A DNA stretch of 9,320 nucleotides. It comes from Mycobacterium sp. (lineage in GTDB: Bacteria; Actinomycetota; Actinomycetes; Mycobacteriales; Mycobacteriaceae). The translations under genes were made by a program, and so were the position numbers. The notes beneath the pieces are model-generated. The model was not told the origin of the DNA. It saw nothing but the letters and a program-made list of their open reading frames with translations, and made no database searches. How positions within the stretch are numbered: the first letter of the stretch is position 1; each line of letters begins with the position of its first letter. The stretch is taken from positions 1 through 9,320 of the forward strand of contig JAGQTR010000185.1 of NCBI GenBank assembly GCA_020438915.1, in the 5' to 3' direction. Positions 5,973 through 9,320 of the stretch are shown here, piece by piece.

Positions 5973-6408
5973 GACTCTCGTCCTGATCGCCGTCACAACG
6001 CTGCTGGCTTGCGCTTCGCTGGGAGGTGGGCTTTACGAGGCGCTGGTCGTCGACCCGTTTTGGCCCAAACGGCCGGGCATCATCCAGGCGCACAACGGGG
6101 GTATCAAGCGGGTGCGATTCTGGTTGCCCATGCACGTGCTGTTCGAGGTGCTGCTGGTGGTGGCGCTGATCGTGGCGTGGCGCGACGCGGAGGTGCGCGC
6201 GGCCTTGCTGGTGGCGTTGGTGAGCCATGCGGCGATGCGGATCTGGTCGCTGGTCGACCTGATTCCCGAGGCGCTGACGTTCGAACGGAAGGATCCGGCG
6301 AAGGTCGATGAAGCGGCCGCTGTCCGGTGGACCCGTCGTAGCCTTCTGCGGCTGCCGTTGAGCCTGTTGACGTGCGTGGGGATGCTGACCGCACTCGCTA
6401 TGGGGTGA
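5962..6408 (+). CDS. Four-helix integral membrane protein of unknown function
   Basis: This 148-residue protein has four predicted transmembrane helices, at about residues 4-28, 52-73, 79-100 and 127-146. The loop after the first helix is distinctive: GLYEALVVDPFWPKRP and then an Asn-Gly-Gly-Ile segment. A polar, charged loop (about 105-125) precedes the last helix. I recognise the general layout of small conserved membrane proteins, some of which are labelled DUF1772-like, but I cannot assign a function. The start is GTG 5962; the next in-frame ATG would lose the first helix. A CCAGGA at 5944-5949 is 12 nt away, which is long, and a leaderless start is the alternative. It is divergent from the epoxide hydrolase gene, with only 25 bp between the start codons, so the two may be co-regulated. 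Its end converges on the methyltransferase gene. Confidence 0.8.
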   Translation: MGTPTLVLIAVTTLLACASLGGGLYEALVVDPFWPKRPGIIQAHNGGIKRVRFWLPMHVLFEVLLVVALIVAWRDAEVRAALLVALVSHAAMRIWSLVDLIPEALTFERKDPAKVDEAAAVRWTRRSLLRLPLSLLTCVGMLTALAMG

Positions 6409-6450
6409 ACGGCCGGTGAGAAGGCGACGTTGTGAGGCGAGCAGGCCCGG

Positions 6451-7287
6451 TCAGCCGAACTCCAGCATCGTGTATGCGCCGCGAACCTGTCGGATCAGCG
6501 GCAGCTGCCAGACGGCGGGAAACAGGGTATTGAAGAACAGGCCGCGGCCTTTGGGCATGGGCAGGTCGTGCACCGCACGGATGCCGGGGACCGTGTCGGC
6601 CAGCGCCGATAGTTGACGTGGTGACAGGCTGAACGGCATCGGTGGGACGCGGTAGTGCCGCGATGCCCGCACACCCTTGGGCGCGAGCTTCTTGAGGATG
6701 GTCGGCGGCAGATCGAAGATCATCTGTCCGCCCGGAAATCGCCGCGCGCACTCGGTGATGAGACCCATCGATTCTTCGGGTTGCAGGTACATCAGCAGCC
6801 CCTCGGCGGTGATGAAGACGCCATTGCCGCTGTCCACCCGATCCATCCAGCTGTAGTCCAGGGCGGACTGCGCCAGGGCCGAGGTCCGCGGTGTCGGCGG
6901 CAGCAACCTCCGCCGCAGTTCGATAACGGGCTCGAAATCAATCGTCAGCCAACGGAATTGCGGGTCGGGGAGCACGGCGTTGAGCCGCCAGAAGCTGGTC
7001 TGCAGGCCTTCGGCCAATGCCACCACGGTGGCGGCCGGATGCTCGGTCAGATACTGCGTCGCGCACCTGTCGAACGCCAGTGACCGCAAGGCCATCTCCT
7101 GGCCCCTGCGACCGAACTTGTCGAAGTCGCAGTCGATGGCATCGGCGAGCTTGATGGCCATCGGATCATCGATGATCGCGTCCCGATGCCGCGCCTGATG
7201 CGCCCGGCCGTTGAGCGTCAACAGCGCGGTTTCGGAGACACCGGTGAGCTGGCCGGCATCGGCCTTTCCGTCGGCTCGGTCCTCCAT
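6451..7287 (-). CDS. Class I SAM-dependent methyltransferase, TcmP/LCM-like
   Basis: This 278-residue protein belongs to the leucine carboxyl methyltransferase/TcmP-like family of S-adenosylmethionine-dependent enzymes, which methylate carboxyl or hydroxyl groups. The N-terminal LTGVSETALLTLNGRA and the Asp-Asp-Pro-Met segment are family-typical. Motif I is VVALAEGLQTSFWRL (88-102), which binds SAM. An acidic residue follows in TIDFEP (Asp 117). ALDYSWMD (142-149) and the post-motif strand FITAEGLLMYL (158-168) complete the SAM fold. The start is ATG 7287, which has AGGG (7299-7296) 8 nt upstream. A longer frame from 7428 would add 47 Pro/Arg-rich residues and overlap the divergent gene, so it is unlikely. 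It differs from the M. tuberculosis Rv0726c-type methyltransferases in its N-terminus. The substrate is unknown, and no polyketide genes lie beside it. Confidence 0.88.
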   Translation of the reverse strand: MEDRADGKADAGQLTGVSETALLTLNGRAHQARHRDAIIDDPMAIKLADAIDCDFDKFGRRGQEMALRSLAFDRCATQYLTEHPAATVVALAEGLQTSFWRLNAVLPDPQFRWLTIDFEPVIELRRRLLPPTPRTSALAQSALDYSWMDRVDSGNGVFITAEGLLMYLQPEESMGLITECARRFPGGQMIFDLPPTILKKLAPKGVRASRHYRVPPMPFSLSPRQLSALADTVPGIRAVHDLPMPKGRGLFFNTLFPAVWQLPLIRQVRGAYTMLEFG

Positions 7288-7348
7288 CGCAGCGACCCTA
7301 CGCCCGGGTTGAGGTGGGCCTGGACACGGCCCATTTCCAGGTGTTGGG
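7288..7348. other. Divergent spacer, methyltransferase / DUF2461
   Basis: These 61 bases separate two divergent start codons. Apart from the AGGG ribosome binding site of the methyltransferase (7296-7299) and a CCAGG (7337-7341) 7 nt before the ATG at 7349, I see no convincing promoter hexamers or repeats. Promoters probably overlap the coding ends. Confidence 0.4.
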
Positions 7349-8035
7349 ATGTTGGGGATGACCGCGACGCTTGGATTCAGCACTGCGACCTTTACTTTTC
7401 TACGCGGCCTGGCCGAGAACAACGACAAGGCCTGGTTCGACGCGCGCCGTGACGACTACGAACGTCACGTCCGCGGGCCGTTCGTCGAGGCGCTGGAAGC
7501 CGCGGCCGATGCCACAGTGGGTGGTCCGTGGGAACTGCACGGCGGGCGCGAGACGATGTTCCGGATCAACCGTGATGTGCGTTTCTCCAAGGACAAGTCG
7601 CCCTACAAGACAGCCGTCGGCGGTCTGTTGACCCCGACGGGAGATAAGCGTGATAACGCCGGCGTGGCCTACCTGCACCTCGCGGATGGCGGCGGATTCC
7701 TTGCCTGCGGTCACCACCAGCTCAGCCCGGCCCGCCTGGCTCCCGTCCGCGACCAGATCATCGAGCGGGCAGCCGAGTTCACCGCGGTGGTGGATGGGCT
7801 GGCTGATCGCCACCGGGCGTTGTCCGACGACGATTCACTGCGGGCGATGCCCCGCGGCTACTCCGAATACGCCGGCCACGAGCACGCCGAGCATCTTCGC
7901 CGCCGGTCCTTCATGGTGATGCAGAACGTGACCCAGAAGGACTGGATCAGCGGCGACGTCGTCGCCAAGGCTGCGGCGCTGATAGCCGACAGCGCAGAAC
8001 TCGTGGCGTTCGTCGCGAGGGCAGACCGCGGCTGA
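7349..8035 (+). CDS. DUF2461 / TIGR02453 family protein
   Basis: This 228-residue protein is a conserved bacterial protein of the DUF2461 (TIGR02453) family, whose biochemical role is not established. Family hallmarks are visible in order. They are FLRGLAENNDKAWFDARRDDYE near the N-terminus (about 17-38), the Arg- and Lys-rich FRINRDVRFSKDKSPYKTAVG (about 70-90), the HLADGGGFLACG strand region, and a C-terminal RRRSFMVMQ. Length is normal for the family. No signal peptide or membrane helix is seen. The ATG at 7349 has CCAGG 7 nt upstream; the ATG at 7358 is a close alternative and would remove three residues. It converges on accD3 and is divergent from the methyltransferase gene. Confidence 0.9.
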   Translation: MLGMTATLGFSTATFTFLRGLAENNDKAWFDARRDDYERHVRGPFVEALEAAADATVGGPWELHGGRETMFRINRDVRFSKDKSPYKTAVGGLLTPTGDKRDNAGVAYLHLADGGGFLACGHHQLSPARLAPVRDQIIERAAEFTAVVDGLADRHRALSDDDSLRAMPRGYSEYAGHEHAEHLRRRSFMVMQNVTQKDWISGDVVAKAAALIADSAELVAFVARADRG

Positions 8036-8046
8036 TCGCATCGAGA

Positions 8047-8093
8047 CTGCGCTGCGGGCGCGTGTCACTCGCGCTTTCTCGCCGCCAGCGCAG
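8047..8093. terminator. Hairpin region between convergent DUF2461 and accD3 genes
   Basis: CTGCGCTG (8047-8054) and CAGCGCAG (8086-8093) are perfect 8-bp reverse complements. The pairing can continue three more pairs past one bulged base. Nested inside is GCGCG (8058-8062) with CGCGC (8070-8074) around a 7-nt loop. On the plus strand this inner hairpin is followed by TTTCTC, which gives a modest intrinsic-terminator look for the DUF2461 transcript. The outer stem would also form on the accD3 transcript. The T-run is short, so function is inferred. Confidence 0.45.
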
Positions 8094-8101
8094 CCTGAAC
8101 G

Positions 8102-9320
8102 TCAGGAAGGCAGTCCGATGCGTCGGTAGCGCTCGAATCGGGCGGTCAATCGCTGCTCCTCGGGGACCGACCGCAGTCGGTGCAATTCGTCTGCGATGGT
8201 GGCCGACAGCCGCCGGGTGAACTGCCCGGGTTCGTCGGCGGCATCGGGGTGTTCGCCAACGATCGCGTCGACGATGCCGTTGCGCAACAGGTCAGACGAC
8301 CGGATGCCTTGTGCGGCAGCCAGTTCCGGGGCATGGTCGACGTCGCGGTAAACGATCGCGCTGGCGCCCTCCGGTGGCAGCGGCGCCAGCCAGCCATGCA
8401 GCGCGGCCAGCACCCGGTCGGCGGGCACCATCGCCAGTGCGGGTCCGCCGCTGCCCTGCCCGAGCAGCACCGACACCGTCGGCGTGTCCAGCGTGACCAG
8501 GTCGGCCAGGCATCCGGCGATCTCACTCGCCAGACCGCCCTGCTCGGCCTCGGCGGACAGCGCCGGGCCTGCGGTGTCGATGATCAGGACGAGCGGCAAC
8601 TTCAGCCCGGCCGCCAACGCCATGCCGCGGCGGGCCTCCCGCAGCGCCGCCGGGCCGACCAAGCCGCCCAACACCCGCTGTTGGCCCAGCACCACGGCGG
8701 GTTGACCGCCGAATCTTGCCAACGCCAGGACGGTGGTCGCGGCCTCGCCGATTCCCCCGATGCTTCCCGGGTCGTCCCCTGCGCTGCGCGCGTGGGCCCA
8801 CCGCTCCTGCCCTCCGGATCCCGACAGCAATACCCGGTCGGTGGTGCCGTGCCGCAACAGGTACCCGACCCCGGGTCGGTCCAGACGCCGCGACGCCTGA
8901 ACCGACTGCCACGCCGGGATATCCGGCAGGCTTTCGCGCCCCGGTGCCTGCGGGACGTCTCCGGGCGCATCGGAGACGACCTTGAGGGTGCGATCCAGTG
9001 TCGCGCGCAACACGTCGAGGGGGACCACTGCGTCGATGACGCCATGGCGTTGCAGGTTCTCCGCGGTTTGGACGCCGGGGGGGAACGGTTCGCCGTAGAG
9101 GTGTTCGTAGACCCGGGGGCCGAGGAACCCGATCAACGCACCGGGTTCGGCGGCGGTGACGTGACCGAGTGAGCCCCAGGAGGCGAATACCCCGCCGGTG
9201 GTGGGGTGGCGCAGGTAGACGAGATAGGGCAGGTGCGCCCGCTTGTGCAGTTCGACGGCAGCGGCGATCTTGACCATCTGCAGGAACGCCACCGTCCCCT
9301 CCTGCATCCGGGTCCCGCCG
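8102..9320 (-). CDS. accD3: Acyl-CoA carboxylase carboxyltransferase subunit AccD3 (5' end cut off)
   Basis: The reading frame continues past the right edge, so the N-terminal part (roughly 90 residues compared with M. tuberculosis AccD3) is missing. The visible part, about 405 residues, follows Rv0904c closely as I remember it, down to the C-terminal RYRRIGLP. AccD proteins transfer the carboxyl group from a biotinylated alpha subunit (AccA) to acyl-CoA, supplying malonyl- or alkylmalonyl-CoA for mycobacterial lipids; the preferred substrate of AccD3 is poorly defined. Crotonase-fold carboxyltransferase motifs are visible: GGTRMQEGT at the edge, HPTTGGVFASWGSLGH in the first half, DTAGPALSAEAEQGG, GQGSGGPALAM and HGWLAPLPPEGASAI in the second. 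A segment at 8753-8821 looks like an extra loop compared with the M. tuberculosis protein. The Met at 9307 is internal (MQEGT), not the start. Confidence 0.95.
   Translation of the reverse strand, partial: GGTRMQEGTVAFLQMVKIAAAVELHKRAHLPYLVYLRHPTTGGVFASWGSLGHVTAAEPGALIGFLGPRVYEHLYGEPFPPGVQTAENLQRHGVIDAVVPLDVLRATLDRTLKVVSDAPGDVPQAPGRESLPDIPAWQSVQASRRLDRPGVGYLLRHGTTDRVLLSGSGGQERWAHARSAGDDPGSIGGIGEAATTVLALARFGGQPAVVLGQQRVLGGLVGPAALREARRGMALAAGLKLPLVLIIDTAGPALSAEAEQGGLASEIAGCLADLVTLDTPTVSVLLGQGSGGPALAMVPADRVLAALHGWLAPLPPEGASAIVYRDVDHAPELAAAQGIRSSDLLRNGIVDAIVGEHPDAADEPGQFTRRLSATIADELHRLRSVPEEQRLTARFERYRRIGLPS

Noticed and set aside
5937..5996. A 20-residue N-terminal extension of the epoxide hydrolase from a GTG at 5996
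   Set aside because: It would overlap the start of the divergent membrane protein gene, and the family N-terminus begins naturally at MADIHPF.
5145..6311. A 388-codon open frame on the plus strand opposite the epoxide hydrolase gene
   Set aside because: It is a GC-bias shadow. The minus strand holds a complete catalytic motif set over the same bases, while this translation has no recognisable domain and also overlaps the membrane protein gene in another frame.
6409..6450. A possible terminator between the membrane protein and methyltransferase genes
   Set aside because: The 42-bp convergent gap contains only short GC-rich self-complementary bits such as CGGCCG, with no stem long enough and no T-run.
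7288..7428. A 47-residue N-terminal extension of the methyltransferase
   Set aside because: The segment is Pro/Arg/Val-rich, unlike the family N-terminus, and overlaps the divergent DUF2461 gene. The ATG at 7287 has a ribosome binding site.
8180..9172. A 330-codon open frame on the plus strand opposite accD3
   Set aside because: AccD3 is unmistakable on the minus strand. The antisense translation is low-complexity in Gln, Arg and Gly, with no family resemblance.
1..9320. CRISPR arrays, tRNA or rRNA genes, insertion sequences, integrase or phage genes
   Set aside because: I looked for regular repeat-spacer units, tRNA-like arms, transposase motifs and terminal repeats and saw none. Nearly all the sequence is accounted for by standard coding genes.

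Overview
The window looks like chromosomal DNA from a mycobacterium, most likely a fast-growing or environmental species. It is GC-rich, uses GTG as well as ATG starts, and has very high GC at third codon positions. Its two flanking genes match the Mycobacterium tuberculosis proteins PrrA (Rv0903c) and AccD3 (Rv0904c) closely, as I remember those sequences. In M. tuberculosis these two genes are adjacent and on the same strand. Here they keep that order and orientation but are about 7.3 kb apart, with five genes between them.

Layout, left to right. At 1-135 there is a short edge region after the prrA stop. The partner kinase gene prrB would be expected there, but too little is visible to confirm it. 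prrA (minus strand) occupies 136-837. A 190-bp divergent spacer follows, holding the promoters of prrA and of the ABC pair. At 1034-4752 are two translationally coupled ABC exporter half-transporters (plus strand, 4-bp overlap). Their ATP-site motifs are complementary in the way expected of a heterodimeric exporter with one degenerate and one competent ATP site. A strong palindromic element (4771-4832) sits between the convergent ends of ABC gene 2 and the next gene. A microsomal-type epoxide hydrolase (4833-5936, minus) diverges from a four-helix membrane protein of unknown function (5962-6408, plus). Their start codons are only 25 bp apart, and this gap holds two overlapping candidate -10 hexamers. 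A TcmP/leucine-carboxyl-methyltransferase-like methyltransferase (6451-7287, minus) diverges from a DUF2461/TIGR02453 protein (7349-8035, plus). A hairpin-rich convergent gap leads to the 3' part of accD3 (8102-9320, minus), whose N-terminal end lies outside the window.

How the genes may work together. PrrA is a global response regulator and AccD3 an acyl-CoA carboxylase carboxyltransferase subunit. The intervening block looks like export, detoxification and accessory metabolism. Apart from the ABC pair, the genes alternate in strand and do not form one operon, so I see no evidence of a single dedicated pathway. I did not find CRISPR arrays, tRNA or rRNA genes, insertion sequences or phage genes. 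The most interesting items are the asymmetric ABC pair, the palindromic intergenic element, and the compact divergent promoter with an operator-like palindrome. I do not see a convincing undescribed multi-gene system.
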